Shown piece by piece: positions 16,859 through 25,921 of a DNA stretch of 64,000 nucleotides. The DNA is from Qipengyuania intermedia (GTDB taxonomy: Bacteria; Pseudomonadota; Alphaproteobacteria; Sphingomonadales; Sphingomonadaceae). The position numbers and the translations under genes are program-made. The notes beneath the pieces are model-generated. The model searched no databases. It was given only the letters and a program-made list of their open reading frames with translations, and was not told where the DNA came from. Position 1 is the stretch's first letter; every line of letters begins with the position of its first letter. The stretch covers positions 979,501 through 1,043,500 of the forward strand of contig NZ_JAIGNS010000002.1 of NCBI RefSeq assembly GCF_019711615.1. Reading direction: 5' to 3'.

Positions 16859-17647
16859 TTAGACGTTTGCGGCACCGTTTTCCGAAATTGCTTCCGGTTT
16901 CCAGCCCTGCTGGACCTGACGCGAGAAGATCGTGCGCATGTTGTCGAGCGAGAACAGGTGTGCGTGGATCAGCATCAACAGGCCGTTCTTGTTGAATTCC
17001 TCGACCTTGGCGGCAGGCAATTCGCGAACCTTGTCCTGGTCCACCATCTTGAAGCCGCGATAGAGGAAGGGCTTGTCCGAACCGTCGGTCTGGATCGAAA
17101 CTTCGCCGTCCATGAGCAGGTCGTTTTCGATAAGCTGGCCAATGAAGGACTGCGTGCGCTGGGCTGCGCTTTCGAAGTTCTGGCAGAAGTCGAGGATCTG
17201 CTGGGTCGCTTCGGCGGCTTCGCCGTTTTCGAACAGCGGACGCCCTTCGTCGAATTCACCCACGGCATCGCTGGTCGGGTCGAAACACAGCGACAGCTGG
17301 TCGCTATCCTTCTGGAGACGCGCGAGCATGAAAGGGTAGCGGCGAATATACGCCGGGATGTAGACGGGATCGGTAACCTTGCCCTCGGCGTCGACAAAGG
17401 TGTTCACGCCTTCGTTGAGGCCCATCAGGGCGAGGGGCAGGGGAGCTTCGCCGGTCGAAAAGACGATCGGAAAATTGCGCTGGGCCTGGACGAACTCTTC
17501 CACGGTCAGCGGGATCGCATGGGCCTTCGACAGCCAGGGAGCCGAATCCACCGAACGCGACTTGTAATTCGCGTGATCCTTGCTGTTCAGCGGCATGAGA
17601 TCATTAAAGAAAAGGGGCAGTTGAGGCTGCTGCGGCGCGCTCGCCAT
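16859..17647 (-). CDS. SapC family protein
   Basis: A 262-residue protein with the SapC pattern: LPLFFNDLMPLNSKDHANYKS near the start, then AHAIPLTVEEFVQAQRNFPIVF, GLNEGVNTFVDAEG, YIPAYIRRYPFML and CFDPTS. The family is named from a Campylobacter surface-array gene, but its biochemical role in alphaproteobacteria is not settled. Often it is linked to SusC/TonB-type uptake regulation. ATG 17647 is preceded by GGAG at good spacing. An M48-like peptidase gene follows directly. Confidence 0.9.
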   Translation of the reverse strand: MASAPQQPQLPLFFNDLMPLNSKDHANYKSRSVDSAPWLSKAHAIPLTVEEFVQAQRNFPIVFSTGEAPLPLALMGLNEGVNTFVDAEGKVTDPVYIPAYIRRYPFMLARLQKDSDQLSLCFDPTSDAVGEFDEGRPLFENGEAAEATQQILDFCQNFESAAQRTQSFIGQLIENDLLMDGEVSIQTDGSDKPFLYRGFKMVDQDKVRELPAAKVEEFNKNGLLMLIHAHLFSLDNMRTIFSRQVQQGWKPEAISENGAANV

Positions 17648-17692
17648 GAAATTTCTCCGAAAGTCGTTTTGATATATTTGGGATGAGACGCA

Positions 17693-17707
17693 GGTTCGTG
17701 GTGAACC
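17693..17707. terminator. Hairpin downstream of the FAD-linked oxidase gene
   Basis: GGTTC (17693-17697) and GAACC (17703-17707) form a stem flanked by additional GC pairs, between the oxidase stop and the sapC start. It could separate the two transcripts. There is no T run. Confidence 0.3.
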
Positions 17708-17730
17708 CGCATGCGCCCTCGAGTGGGGCT

Positions 17731-19194
17731 TTAGGCGTTCGAATCGCCTTTCGCAAGCGGGACCAGCTTGCCCGGATTGAGCAATCCCCGGGGGTCGAGA
17801 GCGTGCTTGATCGCCTGCATCAGCGACAGGGAAACCGGATCGCCGAGCCGGCCCAGTTCGTCGCGCTTCATCTGTCCTATGCCGTGCTCTGCACTGATCG
17901 AACCACGCCATTGTGTCACGAGGTCATGGACGAAGGCGCTGATCTCCTTGCCCTGACCCTCCTCCCATTCTCCGCGCACCGCATCCTTCGGCGCGAGGAC
18001 ATGGAAATGGACGTTCCCGTCGCCCAGGTGCCCGAAAGCAACGGCCCGTGTGCCGGGGAACCTCGCCTCTATGAGAGGGGAGGCGTGCTCCACGAATTGC
18101 GCCATGGTCGCGACGGGGACCGAGATATCATGCTGCATCGCGGGTCCGATCGCGCGTTCGGCCGGTGAAATCGAATCGCGCAGGAGCCAGAAAGCATCGG
18201 CCTGGCTTTCGTTCGACGCGATTGCCGCGTCTTCGAGCAGTTCCTTTTCCATTGCTGCGGCGAGCATGGTCTCGGCCAGCGGCTGGAGACCGTCGACCCT
18301 ATCCGGCTCGGCGACCAGTTCGATCAGGGCGTGCCACGGGTGTCGGCCCCCGAGGGGCTCGCGGGCATCGGGCAAATAATCGAGGACGGCATCGAGACAA
18401 TGCGAGGGTATGACCTCGAAGCCTTCCAGTTCGTCCGCCGCCAAAGCCTCGCAATGCAGCAACAGTTCGCGGGCCTGGATCAGCGAAGCCAAACCAGCCC
18501 ATATTACACATCGGCCGCCGATCTCCGGAAGAAGGCGCAATGTCGCCGCCGTCACGATTCCGAGCGTGCCCTCCGACCCGATCAGCAGCTGTTTGAGGTC
18601 GAACCCGCGGTTGTCCTTCTTGAGCGGGGTCAGCGTATCCATGACGCTGCCATCGGCCATCACCGCTTCCAGCCCCAGCACCTGGGCGCGCATGGTTCCA
18701 TGTCGCAGGACCTGGGTGCCCCCGGCATTGGTGGAGATAAGTCCGCCGATGGTCGCCGAACCCTTTCCGCCAAGCGTAAGGGGGAAGCGCAACCGATGCT
18801 TCGCTGCCTCTTCGTGCAAAGTCTGGAGGACGGTGCCAGCCTCACAGGTTACCTGCCGCGATTGTTCGTCGAGGCCCCTGATCGCATTCATGCGACGCAG
18901 GGAAAGGATGAGCGCCCTGCCACTTTCGTCCGGCGTCGCGCCGCCCGACATTCCGCTGTTGCCACCCTGCGGTACGATCGGAACGCCATGCTTGGCACAT
19001 AGGCCGACGAGACGGGAAACCTCTTCGGTCGTCACCGGAGATGCAAGACCGAGGGCTGCCCCGGTATAACGTCCGCGCCAGTCCGTGAGCCATGGCTCGA
19101 TCAACTCGGAGTCCTGCGTGAACCCGCGCGAGCCGAGAAGGGCTGCAGCCTCGTCGACAAAGGAAAGTGCCATCGTATTCATCGATGCATCCAT
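17731..19194 (-). CDS. FAD-linked oxidase, GlcD/D-2-hydroxyacid dehydrogenase family
   Basis: A VAO-type flavoprotein that should oxidise a D-2-hydroxy acid (D-lactate, glycolate or D-2-hydroxyglutarate class). The PP-loop is VPIVPQGGNSGMSGGATP, near residue 75. GGKGSATIGGLISTNAGG and LLIGSEGTLGIVTAATLRL complete the FAD domain. The C-terminal domain has AFGHLGDGNVHFHVLAP and SISAEHGIGQMKRDEL, which carry substrate and metal-binding histidines. I use ATG 19194. ATG 19182 and 19173 are close alternatives and a longer frame to 19284 is unlikely. It is a single-gene unit, so the substrate is not indicated by neighbours. Confidence 0.88.
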   Translation of the reverse strand: MDASMNTMALSFVDEAAALLGSRGFTQDSELIEPWLTDWRGRYTGAALGLASPVTTEEVSRLVGLCAKHGVPIVPQGGNSGMSGGATPDESGRALILSLRRMNAIRGLDEQSRQVTCEAGTVLQTLHEEAAKHRLRFPLTLGGKGSATIGGLISTNAGGTQVLRHGTMRAQVLGLEAVMADGSVMDTLTPLKKDNRGFDLKQLLIGSEGTLGIVTAATLRLLPEIGGRCVIWAGLASLIQARELLLHCEALAADELEGFEVIPSHCLDAVLDYLPDAREPLGGRHPWHALIELVAEPDRVDGLQPLAETMLAAAMEKELLEDAAIASNESQADAFWLLRDSISPAERAIGPAMQHDISVPVATMAQFVEHASPLIEARFPGTRAVAFGHLGDGNVHFHVLAPKDAVRGEWEEGQGKEISAFVHDLVTQWRGSISAEHGIGQMKRDELGRLGDPVSLSLMQAIKHALDPRGLLNPGKLVPLAKGDSNA

Positions 19195-19332
19195 GCCACA
19201 CTGGATAGCTAAGTCACCAGCTATTGCCATCGCTCGCGATACAATTAAGCCGGTATTCAATTGTCGGAGGGCAAAGGGGCGCACACACGTCGCTGCTCGA
19301 TCGGCGTGGACACGAGGAAACCTATCGCCCCG

Positions 19333-19920
19333 ATGCCCAGCTTGTTTTCACTGACCGCGCCGCTGGCGCTGTTGCTTGCGCCCACTTCGGCGCAGGAAGA
19401 AACGGCTGGACGCGCGACGTGCGATGCGCCGGTATGGCAGCAGGCGCGCTCCGACCGGTCCTCATCGACACCCCTGCCATTGTCCGCCAGCGGCGATGCG
19501 TGGAATTCCATTTTCGATGCGCCCCGACCGCCGCAAGCGAACCAGGTAAGGATCGAGAGCAGGGTGATCCTGCGTGTTTCCCCTGCGCGTGCGCCAGCCC
19601 GGCAAAGCCTGATGGCCGAAAGCGTCGAGCCGCAGCGTCGCCAGCTTGTCGAACGCCCGTTCGGGAACTGCATCGACGCCAAGCGCATCGGCGGTGTCGC
19701 CGACCAGGGCAGCCGGTTGATGCTGTTCCTGCGCGACCGGAGGATGCTTGCCGCCCAGCTTGAAAAGGGCTGCAGCCCGCGCGAATTCTACCAGGGCTTT
19801 TACATGGAGCCGTCCGAGGATGGCCTCTTGTGCGTCAACCGCGACCGGCTGATGAGCCGCTCGGGGGCCAAGTGCAAGGTTGCACGCTTGCATCAGATGG
19901 TGCTCGAAACGGTCGAATAA
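19333..19920 (+). CDS. Unrecognised secreted protein
   Basis: A 195-residue protein with a signal peptide (MPSLFSLTAPLALLLAPTSA, cleavage near QEE). The mature part is basic and contains cysteines at CDAP, NCID, GCSP, LCVN and KCKV, which may form disulfides. One segment reads LVERPFGNCIDAKRIGGVAD with SRLMLFLRDRRMLAAQLEKG, a conserved-looking core. ATG 19333 is chosen because it begins the signal peptide. A longer frame from 19261 adds no support. It precedes the helicase gene on the same strand. I do not recognise the family. Confidence 0.7.
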   Translation: MPSLFSLTAPLALLLAPTSAQEETAGRATCDAPVWQQARSDRSSSTPLPLSASGDAWNSIFDAPRPPQANQVRIESRVILRVSPARAPARQSLMAESVEPQRRQLVERPFGNCIDAKRIGGVADQGSRLMLFLRDRRMLAAQLEKGCSPREFYQGFYMEPSEDGLLCVNRDRLMSRSGAKCKVARLHQMVLETVE

Positions 19921-20030
19921 CCGCGCTTTTCCTTGACTGTTCAGGGCAAACCGTCAAAGGGCGCAACCGGAAAAAGCTGCATCTCGCGGCGCTTTCCTTT
20001 TTCCTAATTCTTGGGGCACCCGGAACTCGC

Positions 20031-21395
20031 ATGAACTTTGCCGATCTCGGCCTTTCACCTGACCTGCTCAAAGCCGTCGCCGATGCCGGCTATACGGAGC
20101 CGACGCCGATCCAGGCGCAGGCCATTCCTCCCGTTCTGATGATGAAGGACATCATCGGTATTGCGCAGACCGGCACGGGGAAGACCGCAAGCTTCGTGCT
20201 TCCCATGATCGATGTCATGGCCAGCGGTCGTCGCCGCGCGCTGATGCCGCGCTCGCTCATCCTCGCGCCGACACGCGAACTGGCAGCGCAGGTGGCCGAA
20301 AACTTCGAAAAGTACGGCAAGAACCATGACCTCAAGCTCGCGCTGCTTATCGGCGGTGTGCAGATGGGTGACCAGGTCAAGGCCCTGAACGAGGGCGTCG
20401 ACGTGTTGATCGCCACGCCGGGCCGCCTCATGGACCTGTTCGAGCGTGGGAAGATCCTGCTCAACGGCTGCGAACTTCTGGTCATCGACGAAGCGGACCG
20501 GATGCTCGACATGGGCTTCATCCCCGACATCGAATTCATCTGCGACAAGCTGCCCGAAAGCCGACAGACGATGCTGTTCTCGGCGACGATGCCGCCGCCG
20601 ATTGAAAAGCTGGCGAAGAAATTCCTCAAGAACCCCAAGCGCATCGAAGTCAGCCGTGCGGCGACGACGAACAAGGATATCACCGCCTTCAAGATCCCGG
20701 TGCAGCAGCGCCAGAAGCGCGAGACCCTGCGCTGGCTGCTCCGCCACGACCAGGTCGAAACGGCTATCATCTTCGCCAATCGCAAGACCACCGTACGCGA
20801 GCTCAACAAGAGCTTGCAGAGCCATGGTTTCGCCAGTGGTGAAATCCACGGCGATATGGACCAGTCCAGCCGCATCAAGGAGCTGGACCGGTTCAAGTCC
20901 GGCGATATTAACATCCTTGTGGCCAGCGATGTCGCGGCACGCGGCCTCGACATCAAGGGCGTCAGCCACGTATTCAATTTCGACACGCCATGGCACCCCG
21001 ACGATTACGTCCACCGGATCGGTCGGACCGGCCGCGCGGGGGCGAAGGGTCGCGCGTTTACACTCGTCGCCGGTGACGATGCCGAAGCGATCGCCAATGT
21101 CGAGAAGCTGACCAAGTCGGAAATTCCGGTATTCGGCAAGAAAGATGTGCGCGTCGAACTCGTCGAGCCGGATTCGAAATCGAAGGCCAAGACTGATCGC
21201 GGCGGTTCCGGTAAAAATTCGGAGCCAAGGAAGGCCGCCGACAAGGCAAAGCCGGAGAAGCGCGCCAAAAAGGCCGATCAGTCTGAAAAACCTGCCAAAT
21301 CCAAAGCTCCCAGGCCAAAGGCGGATCACGCCGCCGAAGACGCGGGCGAATGGAACGGTCCGGTCCCGGGATTCCTCGACGTTTCGGCGTGTTGA
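20031..21395 (+). CDS. DEAD-box RNA helicase (RhlE-like)
   Basis: ATP-dependent RNA unwinding enzyme, 454 residues. It has a Q motif (GYTEPTPIQAQAIPPVL), Walker A AQTGTGKTASF, PTRELAAQV, TPGRLMDLFE and VIDEADRMLDMGF (DEAD). SATMPPP, IIFANRKTTVRELN, VASDVAARGLDIKGVSHVFN and HRIGRTGRAG follow. The C-terminal roughly 90 residues are rich in Lys, Ala and Pro, a typical RNA-binding tail. ATG 20031 (MNFADLGLS) is the family start. The frame upstream to 19830 is not protein-like. It should act in ribosome assembly or RNA decay. Confidence 0.94.
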   Translation: MNFADLGLSPDLLKAVADAGYTEPTPIQAQAIPPVLMMKDIIGIAQTGTGKTASFVLPMIDVMASGRRRALMPRSLILAPTRELAAQVAENFEKYGKNHDLKLALLIGGVQMGDQVKALNEGVDVLIATPGRLMDLFERGKILLNGCELLVIDEADRMLDMGFIPDIEFICDKLPESRQTMLFSATMPPPIEKLAKKFLKNPKRIEVSRAATTNKDITAFKIPVQQRQKRETLRWLLRHDQVETAIIFANRKTTVRELNKSLQSHGFASGEIHGDMDQSSRIKELDRFKSGDINILVASDVAARGLDIKGVSHVFNFDTPWHPDDYVHRIGRTGRAGAKGRAFTLVAGDDAEAIANVEKLTKSEIPVFGKKDVRVELVEPDSKSKAKTDRGGSGKNSEPRKAADKAKPEKRAKKADQSEKPAKSKAPRPKADHAAEDAGEWNGPVPGFLDVSAC

Positions 21396-21438
21396 CTTAA
21401 CGTCTCCCTAACTACAATCTCGTAGTGATGGGGACGTG

Positions 21439-22266
21439 ATGGAAAGCTTCGAAGAACCATTCAGGTATATGGTCAGCCTGCTGCTTTTGGCGGGGCTGTT
21501 CTTTGGAACGCTGGCGCTCATCATGAAGCGCGGCAGGATCTTCGATGCGATGAAGCGCGGTCGCAGGGAATTCACCACCAACCTCGCGCTGACTTTCGTC
21601 AATCTGGTGATCCTCGCGCCGTTTCTCGCTCTACCCAGCGGAGCGGTTCGCGATTTCATCGGCATGTCAGAAAACTTCGCCGGCTTCTGGGACGACGTGC
21701 CCGGGTGGTTGACCGTAATCATCGCCTTCGTGGCGTTCGATTTCGTGATCTACTGGCGCCACCGGTTCGAGCATTCGCCCCTGCTGTGGCGCATCCATGC
21801 CACGCATCATGCCGACACGGCCCTGTCTTGGCTGTCGGTGCAGAGGAAGCACCCGTTGAGCAAGCTGCTCAGCGTGTGCGTCGATCTCAGCCTCTTGCTG
21901 CTCATGGGTATCCCCGAATGGGCGATCGGGACTGCCGGCCTCGGGATTACCTTCTGGGGATTCCTGGTTCACTGCGACGTCGACTGGACATTCGGCCCGC
22001 TGCGCCACTGGCTCATTTCACCGGCTGCTCACCGCCTCCATCACATCCGCGACGAACGCCTGATGGGTACGAATTTCGGCAATACGCTGACCGCCTGGGA
22101 CCGGATGTTCGGGACGTTTTGCGATCCAACGCCCTACGTTGGTTGCGAAACGGGGATCGAGGAAGGGACGCGCGGCATTGCCGGTGAGCTCGCACGCCCC
22201 TTCGAGAAACGCTATTGGCGCCGCAAACCCGTCGCGAGAGAAGAGGAAAGGGAAGCCGTCGCCTAA
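21439..22266 (+). CDS. Sterol desaturase/fatty acid hydroxylase family membrane enzyme
   Basis: A 275-residue di-iron membrane oxygenase-like protein. Four or so hydrophobic segments surround the histidine clusters HRFEH, HATHH (with DTALSWLSVQRKHP) and HRLHHIRDE, which bind the metals. The exact lipid substrate (fatty acid, sterol-like or carotenoid) is not predictable, although erythrobacters make hydroxylated carotenoids and lipids. ATG 21439 follows GGGG at suitable spacing. The annotated GTG three bases upstream is unnecessary. Its stop overlaps that of the convergent uvrD gene by four bases. Confidence 0.88.
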   Translation: MESFEEPFRYMVSLLLLAGLFFGTLALIMKRGRIFDAMKRGRREFTTNLALTFVNLVILAPFLALPSGAVRDFIGMSENFAGFWDDVPGWLTVIIAFVAFDFVIYWRHRFEHSPLLWRIHATHHADTALSWLSVQRKHPLSKLLSVCVDLSLLLLMGIPEWAIGTAGLGITFWGFLVHCDVDWTFGPLRHWLISPAAHRLHHIRDERLMGTNFGNTLTAWDRMFGTFCDPTPYVGCETGIEEGTRGIAGELARPFEKRYWRRKPVAREEEREAVA

Positions 22267-24575
22267 TCGGACACCGGCTTTACGAAGCTGTCGAGGACCC
22301 GTTTCTCGCCGGAAGTTTCGAATTCGATGGTCAGCTTGTTGCCTTCCTGGTCCATCACATATCCGTACCCGAACTTGTCGTGAAACACGCGTGCACCGAC
22401 CGCCACGTCGGTTCGCGGCTTGGCGGCGAAGCTCGCGGCGCTCTTGCCGGGTTCGGCGAGCCGCTTGGGCGTGGTGTCGTAGCCCGAAGCAAGTGCGCGC
22501 TGCCACCCGGGACCGCGCGCTGAAGAGCGTCCGGGTCGATTACTGGATACATGGGCGAAGGGATCCTCGTTCTCCGTCCAGTTCGCGCGCCACAGGGACG
22601 CACCGCCGCTCATCGTGGTTTCGCTCTCGACATAGTCGTCGGGCAGTTCCTCGATGAAGCGGCTGGGAATGGAGCTGGTCCACTGCCCGTAAATGCGCCG
22701 ATTGGCGGCATGGTAGATCGTGCAGCGCCGTTTCGCGCGGGTGATCGCCACGTAGGCAAGGCGCCTTTCCTCTTCGAGGCTGGCGAGGCCGCCCTCGTCG
22801 ATTGCGCGCTGGCTCGGGAAGACGCCTTCCTCCCACCCGGGCAGGAAGACGTGATTGAACTCCAGCCCCTTGGCGGCGTGCATCGTCATGATGGTGACCT
22901 TTTCACCGTCATTGGCCCGATCGTTGTCCATCACGAGCCCGACATGCTCCAGGAAGTCGCCGAGCGTCTCGTAGTCTTCCATCGCGCGCGCAAGTTCGGT
23001 GAGGTTCTCCAACCGGCCGGCACTCTCGGCACTGCGATCCTTCTGCAGCATCTCCTCATAGCCGCTTTCCGCCACGACCATGCGCAGGAGCTCGGAAGGC
23101 GTGACTTTTTCGGATTGTTCGCGCCAATGCACGAACTGCGAAAGCAATCCGACCAGCGTATTACGGGCACGGGCAGGGAGTTCGTCCGTTTCGGCGAGGT
23201 CCAGCGATGCAGCGGCCAACGGTGCCTGCGTCCGGCGGGCATGGCGCTGCATCATCTCCAGCGTCTTGGCACCCAGGCCGCGCTTTGGTTGATTGTAGAT
23301 ACGCTCGAAAGCGAGATCGTCAGCAGGCTGCGAAATGACCCTCAGATAGGCGAGCATATCGCGGATTTCGGCGCGTTCGTAAAACCGGAAGCCGCCGACG
23401 ATCCGGTAGTTGAGGCCGATCTGGATAAAGCGGTCCTCGAACTCGCGTGTCTGGTATTGGGCGCGCACGAGTATGGCGATTTCGTCGAGCGGGGCGCCTT
23501 CGGATTCGAGCCGTTCGATCGCTTCGCCGACGCGGCGCGCTTCTTCCGGACCGTCCCAGACACCGACAACGCGGACCTTCTCGCCTGCGGGAAGTTCGGT
23601 CCAGAGAGTCTTGCCGAGCCGTTCGCTATTGGCGTTGATGAGCCCCGATGCCGCAGCAAGGATTTGCGGCGTCGATCGGTAATTCTGCTCCAGCTTGACG
23701 ACCGCAGCGCCGGGAAAGTCCTTTTCGAACTTCAGGATATTCGCGACTTCCGCGCCGCGCCAGGAGTAGATCGACTGGTCGTCGTCACCCACCACGCAGA
23801 TATTCTTGCGCTCCTGCGCGAGCAGGCGCAGCCACAGGTACTGGACCTGGTTGGTATCCTGATATTCGTCCACGAGGATGTATTTGAAGCGCTTTTGGTA
23901 CTGCGCGAGCACATCGTGGTGCTGGCGGAAAATGTTCAGCATATGCAGCAGAAGATCGCCGAAATCGCACGCGTTGAGCGCCTTCAGTCGCTCCTGGTAC
24001 AGCTTGTAGAACTGCGTCCCGCGGCCATTGGCATAAGCCTCGTTCTCAACCGCATCGAGATCGCCGGGATTGAGACCGCGGTTCTTCCAGCGATCGATCA
24101 GCGCGGCGAGCTGGCGGGCTGGCCAGCGCTTCTCGTCCAGTTCCTGATCACGGATAAGCTGCTTCAAGAGACGAAGCTGGTCGTCGGTATCGAGAATTGT
24201 GTAGTTCGACTTCAGGCCGACCAGTTCGGCATGGCGGCGGAGCATTTTCGCACCAATGGAGTGAAAGGTGCCAAGCCATGGCATACCTTCCACCGCGTCA
24301 CCGATATGCCGGCCGACCCGCTCGCGCATTTCGCGCGCTGCCTTGTTGGTGAAGGTGACGCACAGGATTTCCGACGGCCAGGCCCTGCGTGTAGCAATCA
24401 GGTGAGCCAACCGGGCTGTGAGCGCTGCGGTCTTTCCCGTGCCCGCACCCGCAAGCATAAGCACCGGTCCTTCGGTGGTCAGGACGGCCTGGCGCTGCGG
24501 CTCGTTCAACATCGCGGCATAGGCCGGAATGTCGCGATTTTCCGTTAGATCTTGCGGGGAAGGGGGTGTAGTCAT
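22263..24575 (-). CDS. uvrD: ATP-dependent DNA helicase UvrD/PcrA
   Basis: Superfamily 1A helicase of 770 residues, acting in nucleotide-excision and mismatch repair and in removing proteins from DNA. It has the Q motif LNEPQRQAVL, Walker A AGAGTGKTAAL (about residues 42-52), TFTNKAAREMRERV and VDEYQDTNQVQYLWLRLL (Walker B). GDDDQSIYSWRGA, KLEQNYRSTPQIL, TMHAAKGLEFNHVFLPGWEEGVFP and YVAITRAK complete the core. The C-terminal roughly 45 residues (VGARVFHDKFGYGYV...) form the Tudor-like domain of PcrA-type enzymes that contacts RNA polymerase. It is a single-gene unit. Confidence 0.95.
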   Translation of the reverse strand: MTTPPSPQDLTENRDIPAYAAMLNEPQRQAVLTTEGPVLMLAGAGTGKTAALTARLAHLIATRRAWPSEILCVTFTNKAAREMRERVGRHIGDAVEGMPWLGTFHSIGAKMLRRHAELVGLKSNYTILDTDDQLRLLKQLIRDQELDEKRWPARQLAALIDRWKNRGLNPGDLDAVENEAYANGRGTQFYKLYQERLKALNACDFGDLLLHMLNIFRQHHDVLAQYQKRFKYILVDEYQDTNQVQYLWLRLLAQERKNICVVGDDDQSIYSWRGAEVANILKFEKDFPGAAVVKLEQNYRSTPQILAAASGLINANSERLGKTLWTELPAGEKVRVVGVWDGPEEARRVGEAIERLESEGAPLDEIAILVRAQYQTREFEDRFIQIGLNYRIVGGFRFYERAEIRDMLAYLRVISQPADDLAFERIYNQPKRGLGAKTLEMMQRHARRTQAPLAAASLDLAETDELPARARNTLVGLLSQFVHWREQSEKVTPSELLRMVVAESGYEEMLQKDRSAESAGRLENLTELARAMEDYETLGDFLEHVGLVMDNDRANDGEKVTIMTMHAAKGLEFNHVFLPGWEEGVFPSQRAIDEGGLASLEEERRLAYVAITRAKRRCTIYHAANRRIYGQWTSSIPSRFIEELPDDYVESETTMSGGASLWRANWTENEDPFAHVSSNRPGRSSARGPGWQRALASGYDTTPKRLAEPGKSAASFAAKPRTDVAVGARVFHDKFGYGYVMDQEGNKLTIEFETSGEKRVLDSFVKPVSD

Positions 24576-24690
24576 CTGCCAGAACAGCTAGGGAACGCGG
24601 GGCCTCAGCACAAGGGGGCGGTTGACTGTTTCGGAACCTTGCACACTCTCTTTGCGTAGTGTCGGCAATGAAGACAAAAGGAGAAGTCCC

Positions 24691-25284
24691 TTGAAAAGGT
24701 TCATTTTTGCCAGCGCCGCAGCGCTCGCTTTTACCGCCGCTCCCGCTATCGCCGACGATCATATGGATGGCGAAGCCACGGCCTATGTGCTGACTGCCGA
24801 CCAGCAGTCGACCTATGATAGCTGGCCGGGTGACCGCCGCAGCATTTACGACGCGTGGCCGGCTGGGGCCCAGGAATATTACTGGACTCTCGAACCGGAA
24901 CAGGAAGCCGGTTGGTGGGTGCTCAACGACGCCCAGCGCGTACGCATCTACGAAATGAACACGGAACAGCGCGCGCAGGCCTGGACCGCGATCGCAGCCC
25001 AGATGCAGAATTCGAATGCCACGTCGACCGCAGCGCGAACGGCATCGAGCTCGGCCACGACCGGTCCGCGGTTCGTACGCAGCGAAGTGGTCCAGACCAC
25101 TCCCGCCGATGCTGGACCGCCGGACGGCGAACTGCCGATCTGTTCCAGCGATGCGCAGGACAACTGCATCAACGCTTGGGAAGCTGGCAAGCGCGGCCCC
25201 GGTGTGAACCGTCCGCTCGAATACTGGCCCGGACGTCCGGCCAGCGAGATCGACGGACCGCTTCCGGCCACGCGTGACGACTAA
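24691..25284 (+). CDS. Secreted protein with aromatic YDxWP repeats, unknown function
   Basis: A 197-residue protein with a signal peptide (LKRFIFASAAALAFTAAPAIA). The start is TTG 24691, fixed by an AAAAGGAG at 24677-24684. The mature N-terminus has two near copies of a unit, STYDSWPGDRRS and SIYDAWPAGAQE. Further Trp/Tyr-spaced segments follow (YYWTLEPEQEAGWWVL, RIYEMNTEQRAQAW), which suggests an aromatic repeat fold. The second half is low-complexity (Thr/Ser/Ala) followed by PPDGELPICSSDAQDNC and a proline-rich end. It is probably periplasmic or on the surface. I recognise no characterised family. It is monocistronic, with a strong hairpin downstream. Confidence 0.78.
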   Translation: MKRFIFASAAALAFTAAPAIADDHMDGEATAYVLTADQQSTYDSWPGDRRSIYDAWPAGAQEYYWTLEPEQEAGWWVLNDAQRVRIYEMNTEQRAQAWTAIAAQMQNSNATSTAARTASSSATTGPRFVRSEVVQTTPADAGPPDGELPICSSDAQDNCINAWEAGKRGPGVNRPLEYWPGRPASEIDGPLPATRDD

Positions 25285-25333
25285 GTTACGATAATTTCGT
25301 CCCTGCCGTTTGAACCGGCGGAGACGCTTGGAG

Positions 25334-25368
25334 GGGGCAAGGTTGCCATGGTGACCTTGCCCCTTTCC
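25334..25368. terminator. Strong hairpin between convergent genes
   Basis: GGGGCAAGGT (25334-25343) and ACCTTGCCCC (25354-25363) form a perfect 10-bp stem with a 10-base loop, followed by TTTCC on the plus strand. It lies between the secreted-protein gene and rsmD, which converge, so it may stop transcription from both sides. Confidence 0.75.
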
Positions 25369-25375
25369 TATGCGC

Positions 25376-25921
25376 TCAGTCGGCGAGGCGAAGAATGGTA
25401 AGCTTGGCCTTGCCGACCGCGCGCTCGGCCTCGATCGCAAGACCGTGCAACTTTATCTCTTCGCGCTTGTGCGTTTCGAGAGCGATCCATGTGGCAGGGC
25501 CTATCCAGCCCAGCCTCAGCATCCGGTCGAGCGCGACTTGTCCTGCACCGGTATCGTACGGCGGATCGAGCAGGATGAGGTCATGCGTCGCCTTGGCAGG
25601 GCCAAGGCTCATGACCGAACCGGCCTGCACGGTTGATCGCTTGCGGGCATCGAGCGCCGCGATGTTCGCCTTGATCGCCTTTACCGCTTCCGCGTCCTGT
25701 TCGACGAAGAGGCAGTGTTCCGCGCCGCGCGACAAGGCTTCTATGCCAAGCGCGCCGGACCCTGCGAAAAGATCGAGAACGGAGAGACCTTCGAAGCTTC
25801 CCAGCCGGCTATTCAGCATATTGAACAGCGTTTCGCGGGTGCGGTCGGCGGTGGGGCGAGTGCCTTCACCCTTGGGGGCCACCAATTTCCTGCCACGCCA
25901 ATCTCCGGCGATGACCCTCAC
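25376..25921 (-). CDS. rsmD: 16S rRNA (guanine(966)-N2)-methyltransferase RsmD
   Basis: An S-adenosylmethionine enzyme that methylates G966 of 16S rRNA in the small subunit. The 181 residues begin MRVIAGDWRGRKLVAPKGEGTRPT..., the family hallmark. SAM motif I is VLDLFAGSGALGIEALSRG (FAGSG about 52-56), and the N6/N2-type catalytic motif DPPY is at about 119-122. Its ATG overlaps the stop of the upstream pseudouridine synthase gene by four bases, so the two rRNA-modifying enzymes are cotranscribed. Confidence 0.95.
   Translation of the reverse strand: MRVIAGDWRGRKLVAPKGEGTRPTADRTRETLFNMLNSRLGSFEGLSVLDLFAGSGALGIEALSRGAEHCLFVEQDAEAVKAIKANIAALDARKRSTVQAGSVMSLGPAKATHDLILLDPPYDTGAGQVALDRMLRLGWIGPATWIALETHKREEIKLHGLAIEAERAVGKAKLTILRLAD

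Noticed and set aside
22551-24548. 665-codon open frame opposite uvrD
   Set aside because: It is an antisense shadow of a conserved helicase with no recognisable protein features.
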